NCBI RefSeq assembly: GCF_021602345.1
Contig: NZ_BQID01000003.1
Coordinates: 558,001 to 622,000, forward strand
Reading direction: 5' to 3'
DNA: 64,000 bases
From: Pseudomonas pharyngis
GTDB taxonomy: Bacteria > Pseudomonadota > Gammaproteobacteria > Pseudomonadales > Pseudomonadaceae
Shown: piece by piece, positions 7,619 to 17,997 of the stretch
Position numbering within the stretch: the first letter of the stretch is position 1
How the letters are laid out: each line of letters starts with the position of its first letter
Made by a program: the position numbers and the translations under genes
The notes under the pieces: generated by a model
Databases searched by the model: none
What the model was told of the DNA's origin: nothing
Seen by the model: the letters and a program-made list of their open reading frames with translations, nothing else

Positions 7619-9309
7619 TATTCAATCCGTCGCTCGGTGGACATTGCGTTGGAGGCCGTGGACGTACGCAGGCTCTGCGCCAGTTCCACCAGTTGCACGA
7701 ACTCGTTGCGCAGGCCGAAGCGGTCATCGCCGCGTGCACCTCGGGCCAGGGCTTCGGTGTCCTTGAGGCTGAATTCGCCGGTGTAGCGGCCGTCCTTGAG
7801 TTGCTGGGAAAACGCAGCGACGGCGGAGGCGAAACGCAGGTCCTCACTGGCCGATACAACCTGACTGGCAATCGGCCGCTCGATCAGCAGACTTTTCCCA
7901 CCCTCAGGCTTTTGATATCGCACGCGCAACATGGCCAATTCTCCTTTCTTCTCGGAAACCACTGCATCGGTTTTTCCATAGCGCAGCGGTTCCAGCCAGC
8001 CCTTCTCGCCTGCCGGGACAATTTCATACAGCGCCGTCACCGTATGGCCTGCACCGATTTCACCGGCATCGACCTTGTCATTGCTGAAATCCTCACGCTT
8101 CAACGCGCGGTTCTCGTAACCGAGCAGCCGGTATTCGCTGACCTGCGCCGGGTTGAACTCGACCTGCAACTTGACGTTTTTCGCGACCACGGCGAGGGTC
8201 GAACCGAGTTGATCCACCAGCACCTTGCGCGCTTCGCGCAGGTTGTCGATGTAGGCGTAGTTGCCGTCACCGGCATCGGCCAGTTGTTCCATCAGGTGTT
8301 CATTGTAGTTATCCACACCAAAACCCAGGGTGGTCAGGGAAATCCCGCTCTTGCGTTTATCCACAGCCATTTGTTTCAGGCTGTCGAAGTCGCTGATGCC
8401 GACATTGAAGTCACCATCGGTGGCCAACAGGATGCGGTTGATGCCTTTGGGGATGAACGCCTGCTGCGCCATCTGATAAGCCAGCTCGATGCCTGAAGCG
8501 CCCGCAGTCGAGCCGCCGGCGGTCAATTGCTCGATGGCTGTGCGAATTTTCGCCTTTTCCCGTCCGGAAGTCGGCTCCAGCACCACTCTGGATTCACCGG
8601 CGTACACCACCAGCGACACCCGATCCTGCTCGCGCAATTGATCGACCAGCAACTTCAGGGTGCTTTTGACCCGCGGCAAGCCTTCGGGGCGGTCCATTGA
8701 GCCGGACACATCCACCAGAAATACCAGATTGGCCGGGGCCAATTCCGCCACCGCGCGGTCGGAGGCCTTGATGCCGATGCGCAGCAAGCGGGTGTGCGGG
8801 TTCCACGGTGAGGCGGCGAGTTCGGTGGTCACGCCGAAGGGCGAGCCATCGCTCGGCAGCGCGTAGTCGTAGGGAAAGTAATTGACCATCTCTTCCAGGC
8901 GCACCGCGCCTTCCGGCGGCAGTCGCCCCTGATTGAGCAGTCGCCGCACGTTGGCGTATGCGCCGGTGTCGACGTCGGCACTGAAGGTCGAGACCGGGGT
9001 TTCGGCGACGCTGTGGATCGGGTTGTCGGCCAGCTTGGCGTACTGCTCGCGCTGTTCGTCGCGATAGCCCTGTGGATAACTTTCAGCGGCCGGCAGCGGT
9101 GCAAAACTGGCGATCGGCGCCGCCCGTACACTGCGTTTGGCCATCGCGCTGTCGGCCATGACCACTTCGGGCTGCACGGAAGATTTCAGTTCGGTCTGCG
9201 CCGGCAGCGGCGCGACGGTGGTTTCCGGGCTGGAGGAAACACCGCAACCGGCAACCACCAGCAACACACTGGCAGCAAGGGGGCGCAGAAGCGTGGAAGG
9301 AAGGGACAT
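7618..9309 (-). CDS. von Willebrand factor A lipoprotein (YfbK-like)
   Basis: A 563-residue protein with a lipoprotein signal peptide (lipobox VVAGC, Cys about 22), so it is probably membrane-anchored. Residues about 75-180 look like the YfbK N-terminal region. The vWA domain begins near 190 and has an intact MIDAS (DVSGS, about 200-204). The C-terminal part corresponds to the DUF3520 region of YfbK-type proteins. GAGG precedes the ATG. It is the first gene of the operon with the ECF sigma factor and the putative anti-sigma protein. An envelope sensor or scaffold role feeding the sigma factor is inference; no ligand is known. Confidence 0.88.
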   Translation of the reverse strand: MSLPSTLLRPLAASVLLVVAGCGVSSSPETTVAPLPAQTELKSSVQPEVVMADSAMAKRSVRAAPIASFAPLPAAESYPQGYRDEQREQYAKLADNPIHSVAETPVSTFSADVDTGAYANVRRLLNQGRLPPEGAVRLEEMVNYFPYDYALPSDGSPFGVTTELAASPWNPHTRLLRIGIKASDRAVAELAPANLVFLVDVSGSMDRPEGLPRVKSTLKLLVDQLREQDRVSLVVYAGESRVVLEPTSGREKAKIRTAIEQLTAGGSTAGASGIELAYQMAQQAFIPKGINRILLATDGDFNVGISDFDSLKQMAVDKRKSGISLTTLGFGVDNYNEHLMEQLADAGDGNYAYIDNLREARKVLVDQLGSTLAVVAKNVKLQVEFNPAQVSEYRLLGYENRALKREDFSNDKVDAGEIGAGHTVTALYEIVPAGEKGWLEPLRYGKTDAVVSEKKGELAMLRVRYQKPEGGKSLLIERPIASQVVSASEDLRFASAVAAFSQQLKDGRYTGEFSLKDTEALARGARGDDRFGLRNEFVQLVELAQSLRTSTASNAMSTERRIE

Positions 9310-9348
9310 GGGGGCTGACCTCGGGGAAGAATTGATCCATTCATCCCC

Positions 9349-9380
9349 TGAGACGGGCAGCCCTTTGCGTTCGGGTTAAA
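9349..9380 (-). promoter_or_regulatory. Candidate ECF promoter of the vWA-sigma operon
   Basis: On the minus strand TTTAACCC (9380-9373) is followed by a 17-bp spacer and CGTCTCA (9355-9349), 40 bp before the vWA start codon. An AAC-type -35 and a CGTC-type -10 at this spacing resemble ECF promoters. Recognition by the operon's own sigma factor is inferred. Confidence 0.4.
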
Positions 9381-9397
9381 TCTCGCCGAAATTTTTT

Positions 9398-9958
9398 TCA
9401 GCGGTGATAGCGCCGCACCGCACTGCTGTTGCGCAGCACGTGGCCTTTGATCTTTTCCATCAACTGGGCCCGGGTCAGGCCAGCGGGCAAGGCGTCCGGG
9501 GCCAGATCCAGGGCGTAGATCTGGATGATGTAGTGGTGCGCGCTGTCGCCCACCGGTGGGCACGGGCCGACGTAGCTGGTGGTGCCTTTGCTGTTGGTGC
9601 CACCGACGCCTTCAAGGGCCGATTTGGCGCCAACGCCGGCGGCAATCTGCCGGGTCGTGGCCTTGATCCCGTAGTGAATCCAGTGATCGACACCCGCGCC
9701 TTTCTGGCCGTCCGGATCGTGCATGACGATGGCGTAGCTCAGGGTTCCGGCCGGGCCGGCATTCCAGCTCAGGGCCGGCGACTGGTTCTTGCCGCCGCAG
9801 CCGGCCGCATCGCTGGCCGCCGCCGAGGTGAACAGGCGGTTATCCGACACGCCGGGAATGCTGAGGGTGAAACGCTCCTGGGCCTGCGCCGGAAACTGCA
9901 CGCAAAGGGCGACGGCAACGGCCGCCAGCCAAGGGTTGAGAGAGGTCAATCGGGTCAT
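9398..9958 (-). CDS. Periplasmic YbhB/YbcL (PEBP) family protein
   Basis: A 186-residue protein from ATG 9958; AAGGTG lies 13 bp upstream. It has an N-terminal signal peptide (LAAVAVALCVQFPAQAQ) with a likely cut after AQA. The mature part shows the phosphatidylethanolamine-binding/Raf kinase inhibitor fold: SPALSWNAGP, the MHDPDG segment, DHWIHYGI, and YVGPCPPVGDSAHHYIIQIYAL. Family members bind small anionic ligands, but their bacterial role is poorly known. The frame continues upstream to 10174, but that part overlaps the divergent Rieske gene and looks non-coding. Confidence 0.88.
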   Translation of the reverse strand: MTRLTSLNPWLAAVAVALCVQFPAQAQERFTLSIPGVSDNRLFTSAAASDAAGCGGKNQSPALSWNAGPAGTLSYAIVMHDPDGQKGAGVDHWIHYGIKATTRQIAAGVGAKSALEGVGGTNSKGTTSYVGPCPPVGDSAHHYIIQIYALDLAPDALPAGLTRAQLMEKIKGHVLRNSSAVRRYHR

Positions 9959-10097
9959 TCCGGGAGCACCTTGTGCAGTTGGGCCTTCGTCGGCCTGCAA
10001 ACTATAGCCGTACCGTTCGTGCCGTGGCAGTGGCAAATGGCTGAACCTCGCAATGCTGCCCAAACTCGTATGAGAAATGCCTGTGAGGAGCACGACC

Positions 10098-11627
10098 ATG
10101 ACCCTGCACCGTGTCGCCCGTTTCGCCGATGTGCCTGAAGACCGTGGGCTGGAGGTGCAAGTCGGCGACTGCAAGGTCGTCCTGCTGCGCGCCGCCGGCC
10201 AGTTGCGCGCTTTTCAGGGGGAATGCCCGCACGCCGGCGCACCGCTGGCGGAAGGTGCGTTGTGCCATGGCCGTTTGATCTGCCCTTGGCACAAGGCAGC
10301 CTTTCGCGCCGAAGATGGCGCGTTGTGCGAGCCTCCGGCGCTGGACAGCCTCAAGCGCTATCCGCTGGAACTGCGCGGCGACGAGGTGTGGGTCGATGAC
10401 CAGCCGCTGCCGGATCCGCCCACCCCGCCGCAGGACGACCCGCGCACCTTTGTCATCGTCGGCGCCGGTGCCGGGGGAACGGCCTGCGCCGCCGCCCTGC
10501 GGGAAAAAGGCTTCGGCGGGCGAATCGTGCTGATCGACCGCGAGCCGGACGCCGGCTACGACCGAACGGTGCTGAGCAAATTCGTGCTGTCCGGGGAAAT
10601 GCCGTCGGCGGAAACCCCGCCGCTGCGCGATGACGATTTTTACCGCGAACAGCACATCAACCGGGTTTCAGGCGAGGTCACAGGGCTCGATGCCGATACC
10701 AAAACCCTTCACCTGAGCGATGGCCGCACACTGCATTACAGCGCGGCGGTGCTGGCCACCGGCGCAACGCCAAACACGCTGGAACTACCCGGCGCCGACC
10801 TGCCTCAAGTATTTGTCCTGCGCTGCAAAGCCCAGGCGCAATCCATCATGGACGCCGCCCAGCCGGGGCAGCGCGCGGTGATCATCGGTGACAGTTTCAT
10901 TGCGCTCGAATGCGCCTCGGCCCTGCGCCAGCACGGTCTCGAGGTGACGGTGCTGGCGCGTCACGAGATTCCCTTCGCGGCGCAATTCGGTGAAGCCGTG
11001 GGCAAGGCGATCCGGGCACTGCATGAAGAACACGGCGTGAAATTCATCACCGATCACGAAGCCAGGGAGATCACCGGCGACGGCAAGGTCGAGGCGGTGT
11101 TGCTCGACAACGGCCTGCGCCTGTCGGCGGATCTGGTGTTGGCGGGAATCGGCGTACATCCGGCCACCGAAGCCTTCGGCGACCTGCCGCGCGAGGAGGA
11201 TCAATCACTGTTGGTCGATGCCAGCCTGCGCGTGGCTGACGACCTGTGGGCGATTGGCGATATCGCCACCTTCCCGTTGAACGGCAAACCACAACGCATC
11301 GAACACTGGCGCCTGGCCCAGCAGCACGCGCGGATCGCCGCCGCCAACCTGCTCGGTGGCGACGAGCATTACCTCGACGTGCCGTATTTCTGGACCTGGC
11401 ATTTCGGCCGCAACTACGACTATCTCGGTCACGCCGAGCAGTGGGACGCAGTCGAATTCATCGGCGAACCCGAACAGCCGCCATTTATCGGGCTGTTCGG
11501 GAGCAAGGGCGTGGTGGTGGCGGCGGTGGCCTGCGAAGAGGAGCGAGCGATGGCGCTGCTGGCCGAACGCATGAAACAACCACTGCCGATGGATGAAGCC
11601 TGGCGGCTGATTCGCGCCGTCAGGTGA
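10098..11627 (+). CDS. Rieske-FAD pyridine nucleotide-disulfide oxidoreductase
   Basis: A 509-residue protein from ATG 10098, preceded by GAGGAG. An N-terminal Rieske domain has the 2Fe-2S ligands CPH (about C43, H45) and CPWH (about C62, H65). A two-dinucleotide-binding flavoprotein follows, with the FAD motif VIVGAGAGG (about 120-128), a second nucleotide fold (RAVIIGDSFIALECASAL) and the FAD-closing ADDLWAIGDIA segment. It resembles AIF-like/ferredoxin reductase proteins that carry their own Rieske cluster. The electron acceptor is unknown. No partner oxygenase is adjacent. Its 3' end overlaps pgaD on the other strand by 8 bp. Confidence 0.9.
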   Translation: MTLHRVARFADVPEDRGLEVQVGDCKVVLLRAAGQLRAFQGECPHAGAPLAEGALCHGRLICPWHKAAFRAEDGALCEPPALDSLKRYPLELRGDEVWVDDQPLPDPPTPPQDDPRTFVIVGAGAGGTACAAALREKGFGGRIVLIDREPDAGYDRTVLSKFVLSGEMPSAETPPLRDDDFYREQHINRVSGEVTGLDADTKTLHLSDGRTLHYSAAVLATGATPNTLELPGADLPQVFVLRCKAQAQSIMDAAQPGQRAVIIGDSFIALECASALRQHGLEVTVLARHEIPFAAQFGEAVGKAIRALHEEHGVKFITDHEAREITGDGKVEAVLLDNGLRLSADLVLAGIGVHPATEAFGDLPREEDQSLLVDASLRVADDLWAIGDIATFPLNGKPQRIEHWRLAQQHARIAAANLLGGDEHYLDVPYFWTWHFGRNYDYLGHAEQWDAVEFIGEPEQPPFIGLFGSKGVVVAAVACEEERAMALLAERMKQPLPMDEAWRLIRAVR

Positions 11628-12153
11628 TCCGGTTCAGCGGCTCGCGGTTGTCGTCGTCCTCGGCGTGCAGAAATATCACCCGAGGATGTTCCAGAGGCGC
11701 CAGCGGTGGCGGCAGTTCCTGCGGCTGGACCGGCCACAGATGCGGCACCACTTGGCTGACGTCGCCGTCCTGATCGTTGTGGATGGTCATCACGCCCGGC
11801 CCGCGCAGTTTCTGAAAGCGCTCGTCGCACAATTTGAAGCTGCGGCTCAGCCCTTCATCGTCGACCACCGGGGACGGCAGGCGGCGCTGGGCGAAGCTTC
11901 GGCTCTTGCGTTGCTGATAGCGCGCCCAGCCGATCAGGATCACCGCGTTGACCAGCGCCACCCACAGGTAAATCTGCAAGGTGCCAAGGGCTTCGAACGC
12001 CGAATTGTCGATGCGCGGCCCGCCTTCGTGGGTCTCGATCAGCGGCCATAAACCGCGCGCCAGCAGATACAGCAGGCCGATCCAGGCCAGCACGGTGAAG
12101 AACGCATCGACCACCACCAGAAACGGCCGTTGGCGGGTTCGGATGATTTTCAT
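11620..12153 (-). CDS. pgaD: PNAG synthase accessory subunit PgaD
   Basis: A 177-residue inner-membrane protein with two hydrophobic segments (about 11-35 and 58-80) and a cytosolic tail. In the E. coli system PgaD binds PgaC and c-di-GMP together with it and is needed for polymerisation. Sequence conservation of this subunit is low; the call rests on size, topology and place as last gene of the pga operon, with a 4-bp overlap (12150-12153) with pgaC. It is longer than E. coli PgaD, with an extra Pro-rich C-terminal part. Confidence 0.85.
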   Translation of the reverse strand: MKIIRTRQRPFLVVVDAFFTVLAWIGLLYLLARGLWPLIETHEGGPRIDNSAFEALGTLQIYLWVALVNAVILIGWARYQQRKSRSFAQRRLPSPVVDDEGLSRSFKLCDERFQKLRGPGVMTIHNDQDGDVSQVVPHLWPVQPQELPPPLAPLEHPRVIFLHAEDDDNREPLNRIT

Positions 12154-13505
12154 TTGATAACCTCCTCTTCATCGTCCCCGAGCGGCTTGATACCCCGGTC
12201 GGGACTGACCCAGCGCGCACGCTTCTGGTGTTGGCCGAACAAGACTTTGGGGAAACTGACCAGCGTGGTCAGCAGGCTGACGAACCAGAACGCAATCGGA
12301 TACCAGACCACCCAGAACATGGTCTTGCCCAGGCCCGGCTCGTAACGACGGTCAATGATGATGCTGACCGCGAACTGCACCAGGCAGACAAACGCCAGCA
12401 GCAGACCGGTGAACGCCGGGGGCATCAGGTGATCGACCGCAATGGCTTCAGGCATGACCACGAACTTGCCGACGGCCCAGAAGATCACCGACAACAGGAA
12501 GGTGAACGCCCAACCGGTCGACAGGCAGTATTCGAACAGCAGCGGCCACAGGTAACGGTGACGGTACTGCCAGATCCCGCGAATGTTCTTGAACAGCACT
12601 TCGGCGCCGCCCTGGGCCCAGCGCAGACGCTGTTTCCACAGACCGCGCAGGGTTTCCGGCATCAGAATCCAGCACAGGGCACGGGGCTCGTAGAAGATGC
12701 TCCAGTGATCCAGTTGCAGCTTCCAGCTGATGTCGATGTCTTCGGTGATCATGTCCGGGCTCCAGTAGCCAACCCGGTTCAGCGCCGTGCGGCGGAACGC
12801 GACGATCACACCCGACACCGTAAAGATCCGCCCGAACACCCGCTGGGTGCGCTTGATCAGCCCGATGATCGACGAGAACTCGCCGACCTGAACCCGACCG
12901 ACCAGGGTCGAACGTGTGCGGATCCGTGGGTTGCCGGTCACCGCACCCAGTCGTGCGTTGTCGAGCATCGGCGCGACGAGGTAAGCGGCGGTGTTCGGCG
13001 CCAGCAGCGCATCACCGTCGATGCACACCAGATATTCGCTGCGCGCAGCGATGGCGCCCATGCGCAGGGCCACGGCCTTGCCCTGGTTTTCCGCCAGGTG
13101 CAGCACCCGCAGCCGTGGGTCTTCCTTGGCCAGCGCATCCAGCACTTCGGCGGTGTTGTCCTTGGAGCCGTCGTTGATCGCGATGACTTCGATGTTCGGG
13201 TAGTGCTGCGCCAGCGCCGCGTGGATGGTGTCGGCGGCGTTGTCGCCCTCGTTGTAGCAAGGGATCAGGATCGAAATCAGCGGTTCGCCTTCCAGCGGTG
13301 GCGGCAGGGTGTCGTCCTTCCACGGCCAGTGCCGTTCCCAGTGCAGCCAGAAATACAGGCCACCGGAAATCCACAACCCGGACATGAACAGCGGGTAGAA
13401 GAACACGAAGTCCATCAGGAATTGCCCGGTGACCAGGAAGATCAGCCCCAGCGGGACGCCGAGGACGATCGCCAGAACAAGCAGGGCCAGCAGTCTATCC
13501 AGCAT
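12150..13505 (-). CDS. pgaC: Poly-beta-1,6-N-acetylglucosamine synthase
   Basis: A family 2 processive glycosyltransferase of 451 residues that polymerises UDP-GlcNAc at the inner membrane. Two membrane segments open the protein (about 5-50). The catalytic domain follows: [16 protein letters not shown], the DGDALLAPN metal site, [13 protein letters not shown], and the acceptor motif QRLRWAQGG. Further membrane segments lie near the C-terminus. The start codon comes one base after the pgaB stop codon. Confidence 0.95.
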   Translation of the reverse strand: MLDRLLALLVLAIVLGVPLGLIFLVTGQFLMDFVFFYPLFMSGLWISGGLYFWLHWERHWPWKDDTLPPPLEGEPLISILIPCYNEGDNAADTIHAALAQHYPNIEVIAINDGSKDNTAEVLDALAKEDPRLRVLHLAENQGKAVALRMGAIAARSEYLVCIDGDALLAPNTAAYLVAPMLDNARLGAVTGNPRIRTRSTLVGRVQVGEFSSIIGLIKRTQRVFGRIFTVSGVIVAFRRTALNRVGYWSPDMITEDIDISWKLQLDHWSIFYEPRALCWILMPETLRGLWKQRLRWAQGGAEVLFKNIRGIWQYRHRYLWPLLFEYCLSTGWAFTFLLSVIFWAVGKFVVMPEAIAVDHLMPPAFTGLLLAFVCLVQFAVSIIIDRRYEPGLGKTMFWVVWYPIAFWFVSLLTTLVSFPKVLFGQHQKRARWVSPDRGIKPLGDDEEEVIK

Positions 13506-13506
13506 G

Positions 13507-15510
13507 TCATGGGTTCCATTTGTTGGAGAGCGCAGGCCGCACGGTTTTCAGGTCCGGCAGGTTCTCGAGAAAGTTGTCCGGGTAGTAGCCGAAACTGGTG
13601 GCGCCCTGACGCTTGAGGCGGCTCATCCAGTCGGCCAGTTGTGCGCCGTCGATGTCGGCCTGGTTCTTTTTCGTCCAGTCCCGGGCTTGCAGCTCGAACA
13701 CCGTGCGGTCCAGCGCACCAGGGCGCTGTTTGATCTTCGCCACCAGCTCTTCGAGCCACGGGCCGGATTGCGCATGGGTCTGTTTTTCCATGAGCGGCAT
13801 GGCCATCGGCGCCGTCCAGTCGTAGGTCCCGAGGAAGTCGTCGAGGTTCTGCGCGAACCACGCTTCGCTGTGCGGATTGAGCACCGGCTCGGCGAAGATG
13901 TTGCGCGCGGTGAGCACTTGCGGGCCACGAATCGCGCGCACCTTGGCGGTGAGTTCGTTGGTGAAGTCGATCAGGTAACGGCTCTTGAACCGCGTCCAGC
14001 GCTGCATCGCTGCCGGATCGTCACGCAGGGCGGCGATCGAGCCCGGCAAGCCTTGGGCGGCGTAAGCCTTCAGTGCCTGAGGGCCGGCGTCTTCGAAGTC
14101 CGAAAGCACCGCGTCGTCGTGGTAGAGAATGCCGTCGACCGAAGTCAGGCGTGCCACGTCTTCGTAGATCTCGCCGATGATTCGTCGCACTTCGGGATCG
14201 AACGGCGACAGGCGTTTGTATTGATCCGGGTCGACCGCGGTCGTGCCAGTCTTCGGATCCCAGCGCGTCACCCGTGGCAGCTTCGAATCCAGCTCGAAAC
14301 TCAGCACCGGCATCCACGCGAAAACCTTCACGTGAGCCCGGGTGCGCAATTGCCAGGCGACGCGGTCGAACAGGTCGGCGCGCATCGGCAGATGACGGTT
14401 GGGGAAGTACAGCGAATGCACCAGCCCATCGCCCTTCGGATCGGCGAAGGCTTGCAGGAACACAGTGTTGGCGCCCATGTCGGCCATGCGCTGGATCAGT
14501 TTGCCGAGGTTGATTTCCTGCTGCGCCGGGTCCGGGTCGTAGACGTTGTCCAGATCGACGTGGACCACGCGCATGGTGAAATCCGATTGCACGCCGACCA
14601 CGCTGTTGGCGAAGTGCTCGCCGTCAGGGTCGGAAGCCACCAGGAAACGCGGCCCGCTCATCAGGTTGTCGAGGGCATCGAGGCCGTCATCGAGGGTCAG
14701 GGCCATTTCATAGCCCTCTTCGCTGACCACGGTCAGCGACGTGCCGTCCGCCGTGCCGTAAGGCCAGACCCAGACGCGCGGTTTCTTACCGGTGTTCTTG
14801 CGGATTTTCTCCGAGATCGCTTGCACGTCGGCGCGGATCCGCGCCTGGAAATCGGCTTCGGATTCGTAGCGTTTGCTCACCGGATCGTAGCGGCGGGTCG
14901 CGGCCGCCGGCTGCAGGTTGCCTTGCGGGTTGGCGAGGATGCCTTTGTGGCTGGCGTCGGTGTGGGCGGCGATTTCCACCAGGCCCGATTGCGAGATTTC
15001 CCGCACCTGAGCCCAGGTCAGGAAGTCCGAGCGCGCACGCGGCGTACCGGCGAAATCCACCGGTTGGTTCAGCGGCGTATCGATCCAGGTGCCGACCGGG
15101 GCCAGCAGCGCATGCCAGTTGTAGGCGCGCAATACCGGCAACACTCGGGTGTAGAAGCTTGAGTAACCGTCGTCGAAGCTGAGCAGGATTGCCTTGGGCG
15201 GCAGTTCCGGCCCGCCTTTGCGCGCGGCCATGATCTGGTCGACCGTCACCGGTTTGTAGTTGTTCTCCCGCAACCAGGCGAGCTGTTCGAGCAGACGCTC
15301 GGTGCGCACCGCCACTACCGCCTGATCGGGGTCTCGGTCTTCGACGTCGTGGTAGGCAATGCCCAGCACGTGGTTTTTCGGCCAGGGCTTTTCATTGGCT
15401 GCCAGCGGTCGCTCGGACGGCGGCGCAAAGGCCGGGGCTTGCTGGGCGCAGGCGCTGACCAGCAGCACTCCCAGCAGAAGGAAGAAACGCGAAATCAAAG
15501 GCATCTTCAA
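13507..15510 (-). CDS. pgaB: PNAG N-deacetylase lipoprotein
   Basis: A 667-residue outer-membrane lipoprotein (lipobox VSAC, Cys 21) that partly deacetylates PNAG in the periplasm so that it can be exported. The N-terminal NodB-type deacetylase domain shows SFDDGYSS (D113, D114) and [10 protein letters not shown] (H183, H188), the metal and catalytic set at nearly the numbering known for E. coli PgaB. The C-terminal half (about 350-660) matches the glycoside-hydrolase-like PgaB C-terminal domain that binds and cleaves the polymer. It follows pgaA by 6 bp. Confidence 0.95.
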   Translation of the reverse strand: MKMPLISRFFLLLGVLLVSACAQQAPAFAPPSERPLAANEKPWPKNHVLGIAYHDVEDRDPDQAVVAVRTERLLEQLAWLRENNYKPVTVDQIMAARKGGPELPPKAILLSFDDGYSSFYTRVLPVLRAYNWHALLAPVGTWIDTPLNQPVDFAGTPRARSDFLTWAQVREISQSGLVEIAAHTDASHKGILANPQGNLQPAAATRRYDPVSKRYESEADFQARIRADVQAISEKIRKNTGKKPRVWVWPYGTADGTSLTVVSEEGYEMALTLDDGLDALDNLMSGPRFLVASDPDGEHFANSVVGVQSDFTMRVVHVDLDNVYDPDPAQQEINLGKLIQRMADMGANTVFLQAFADPKGDGLVHSLYFPNRHLPMRADLFDRVAWQLRTRAHVKVFAWMPVLSFELDSKLPRVTRWDPKTGTTAVDPDQYKRLSPFDPEVRRIIGEIYEDVARLTSVDGILYHDDAVLSDFEDAGPQALKAYAAQGLPGSIAALRDDPAAMQRWTRFKSRYLIDFTNELTAKVRAIRGPQVLTARNIFAEPVLNPHSEAWFAQNLDDFLGTYDWTAPMAMPLMEKQTHAQSGPWLEELVAKIKQRPGALDRTVFELQARDWTKKNQADIDGAQLADWMSRLKRQGATSFGYYPDNFLENLPDLKTVRPALSNKWNP

Positions 15511-15516
15511 ACTCTT

Positions 15517-17997
15517 CTAGAAGCGGAAAGTGAGGTCGACGAGCAGACGCAGATCGGTTTCCCGGTCACCGTCGTAGGGCCGGTTAATCACGCTGAACAA
15601 ACCGCCCACCTCGAACACGTCGTTCCAGGCGTAGCGCTGGCCGTAACCGAGCAATGCCATGCCGCCGGTGCCGTGATCACGCTGGCTGTAAGTGCCCGCT
15701 CCGGCCTGGAATTGCTGGCTCCAGGCGGTTTCGTAGCGGTGGTACAGCACGTGATTGACGTTGAGCAGCGGCATGACACTGAAGTCCGACTTCGGGTTGA
15801 AGTACGGCACGTCATCGGACTTGGAGTTGTGGCTGGTGCCCACTTCCAGGCCCGCATCGACTTGCAGGTTCGGCGCGCTGTAGACGCCCTCTTTGCCGGT
15901 CAGCAAGGCTTCGACGCGGTTATTGCCGTCGCTGAAGTGCGACGGGCTGACCGCCAGCCGCCACTCGCGGCTCTCGTTGGCGCGCCAACGGATGAAACCG
16001 CTGCCGCCGTTGGCCTTGATGTCGCTGTTCAATGCCCGCAGCGGGGTTTCGGCCGACAGGTATTCAAGGCTGCCGCCGTATTGCCAGTGGTCGTTGATAT
16101 CCCGGGCAATCGCCAGACGCGCGCCCTGCTTGTCGCCGAAACCGTAGGAATGATTCGATACTTCGGCTTCGAGGGTCATGTCGCGGGTGCGACGCTCCAG
16201 GCCGACACGCTGGAAGCGGTGGTGACCGGTGCCTTCGGCAAAATCGCCGGTGGCGTATCCAGCCCCGGCGAACACTCGCCAGTCTTCATCGATTGGCGGG
16301 CTGTAAAGGGTGGTCTGGATACCGAAATCCCGGCTGCCGGAGACCGCGCCGGCATCGCCACCGCTGCCGCCGTTGGCCTTGCCGCCGTAGGCTTCGACGC
16401 GCAGCTCGGACATGTCGTGCACTTCACGTTCACGGGCCAGACGCTGGACCTGACGGTTGTCAGGAAAGCGCGCCACCACGTCATCGGTCAGCGCATCCAT
16501 CTGCCGCCATTCCTGCAAGTCCATGGCGGTGCGGGCCTGCGCGACTTCCAGGCCCATGTCGCGCGGCGCGATGCTCTCGGTTTCCTTGAGCTGGTTTTCC
16601 GCGCGGCGCGGCCAGTTGCGGGCCAGGTACAGGTCTGCCTGGGCCAGGCGCAGGCCGATGTTGCCCGGTGCCTGATCCACCAGAGTCTGCAAACGCTCTT
16701 CACCGTGAGGCAGGTCGGAGCCATAGGTGCCGGCCTGCGCCGCCAGTTGCTGGGCGTCCATCCATTCGTCGTTGGGGTTGCCGATCGGCAAGCCCTTGAG
16801 TTCGACACGCGGCTTCTGCGCCTTGGCCTGCTCCTCAGCAACCTTGCGCGCCTCTTCGGCGCGGTCGCTTTCCAGCAGCGAGTAATACAGCGCCGTGGTG
16901 TCTTCGAGTCGGTCACCGACATCGGCGTCCGGTGCCGCCAGTACCTGACGGTAAAGATCGGTGGCGATTTCCGGCTGGCGCTGATCCAGATAGGACGCCG
17001 CCACCCAGCGCAGGGCGTAGGTCGGGATCTTCACGCCTTCGGCTTGCAGCTTCTGGTATTCGCTGATGACTTCGGCGGTGCGCGCCCGGGCCTTGAGTGC
17101 GCCCATGCGGTCGATGCGCCAGCGGGTCACGTCATCGTGGGCGCTGGCGTCCGGGGTCCAGGTGGCGAGCAACTGGTCGTAGTCGGCCAGGGCGCGGTCG
17201 GCGATCACGTAGCGTTCTTTTTCGCTGCGGGTGGCCAGTTCGGCCAGGCGCACGCGTTCGGCGGCCAGATCACCTTCCAGACGCCGCAAGGTGACCGGAT
17301 CGATCAACCCCGGACGCAGCCTGGCAAGCCGCAGCGCCGGCTCCGGCAGACGCGCCTTTTGCAGGGCGACCACGTATTCGCGGGCGACCTCGGGTTTGTT
17401 GCCGGCGCGCATGAACGCCTGGTCGTATTCGAACAGCGCGTCGTACGGCTTGCCGGCGCGATTCAGGGCGTAGCCCAGCGCCAGTCGGCGGGAAGGATCA
17501 TCGGGTTTGGCGGCGACCAGCGAACGGGCGCGGATCACCCCTTCGTCAGGCTTGCCGGAGTCGGCCTGGGTCAGTGCCAGACCGAGTTGCAGGTCGGCGT
17601 TATCCGGCTCCAGGGTCAGGGCCTGGTTGTAGACCTGGATCGCCTGATCCCAGCGCTTGAGGTTGCGGTAGGCCCGGGCGGTGGCGGTCAGCGCCTGAAC
17701 CGGCAGTGCGCGGCCACGACCCTGGGTCTCGTAGACCTGCACCACTTCGGCGTCGAGCCCGGCCCAACCGGCGATTTGCAGGTGATCGCTGACCTGGCCG
17801 GTGGTGGCCTGGGCCGGCGGCACCTGACGCAAAACGGTCAGCGCGGGCGTGTAATGCCCGGCCCGGGCGTCGAGCACCATTTGATCGTAGGCCGTGTCGG
17901 CGAACGCGAACGCCGGCCAGAGCAACTGGCTGCACAGCGCGACTCGAAACAAAGGGCGTAAACCACGATGTAATACAGGACCATCAATACGCGGCAT
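15517..17997 (-). CDS. pgaA: PNAG outer-membrane export porin
   Basis: An 826-residue protein with a signal peptide (cut near FAFADT). A periplasmic superhelix of TPR repeats spans about 35-510, for example RAYRNLKRWDQAIQVYNQAL. A C-terminal beta-barrel (about 530-826) ends in LLVDLTFRF with a terminal Phe, as usual for outer-membrane barrels. It exports de-N-acetylated PNAG through the outer membrane. It is the first gene of pgaABCD. AAGGAT lies before the ATG. The gene follows a 256-bp untranslated region that holds symmetric sequences and a 7-G tract. Confidence 0.93.
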   Translation of the reverse strand: MPRIDGPVLHRGLRPLFRVALCSQLLWPAFAFADTAYDQMVLDARAGHYTPALTVLRQVPPAQATTGQVSDHLQIAGWAGLDAEVVQVYETQGRGRALPVQALTATARAYRNLKRWDQAIQVYNQALTLEPDNADLQLGLALTQADSGKPDEGVIRARSLVAAKPDDPSRRLALGYALNRAGKPYDALFEYDQAFMRAGNKPEVAREYVVALQKARLPEPALRLARLRPGLIDPVTLRRLEGDLAAERVRLAELATRSEKERYVIADRALADYDQLLATWTPDASAHDDVTRWRIDRMGALKARARTAEVISEYQKLQAEGVKIPTYALRWVAASYLDQRQPEIATDLYRQVLAAPDADVGDRLEDTTALYYSLLESDRAEEARKVAEEQAKAQKPRVELKGLPIGNPNDEWMDAQQLAAQAGTYGSDLPHGEERLQTLVDQAPGNIGLRLAQADLYLARNWPRRAENQLKETESIAPRDMGLEVAQARTAMDLQEWRQMDALTDDVVARFPDNRQVQRLAREREVHDMSELRVEAYGGKANGGSGGDAGAVSGSRDFGIQTTLYSPPIDEDWRVFAGAGYATGDFAEGTGHHRFQRVGLERRTRDMTLEAEVSNHSYGFGDKQGARLAIARDINDHWQYGGSLEYLSAETPLRALNSDIKANGGSGFIRWRANESREWRLAVSPSHFSDGNNRVEALLTGKEGVYSAPNLQVDAGLEVGTSHNSKSDDVPYFNPKSDFSVMPLLNVNHVLYHRYETAWSQQFQAGAGTYSQRDHGTGGMALLGYGQRYAWNDVFEVGGLFSVINRPYDGDRETDLRLLVDLTFRF

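Noticed and set aside
13429-17961. Plus-strand frames of 577 and 870 codons opposite pgaB and pgaA
   Set aside because: Antisense shadows of well-supported genes; no motifs or ribosome sites.
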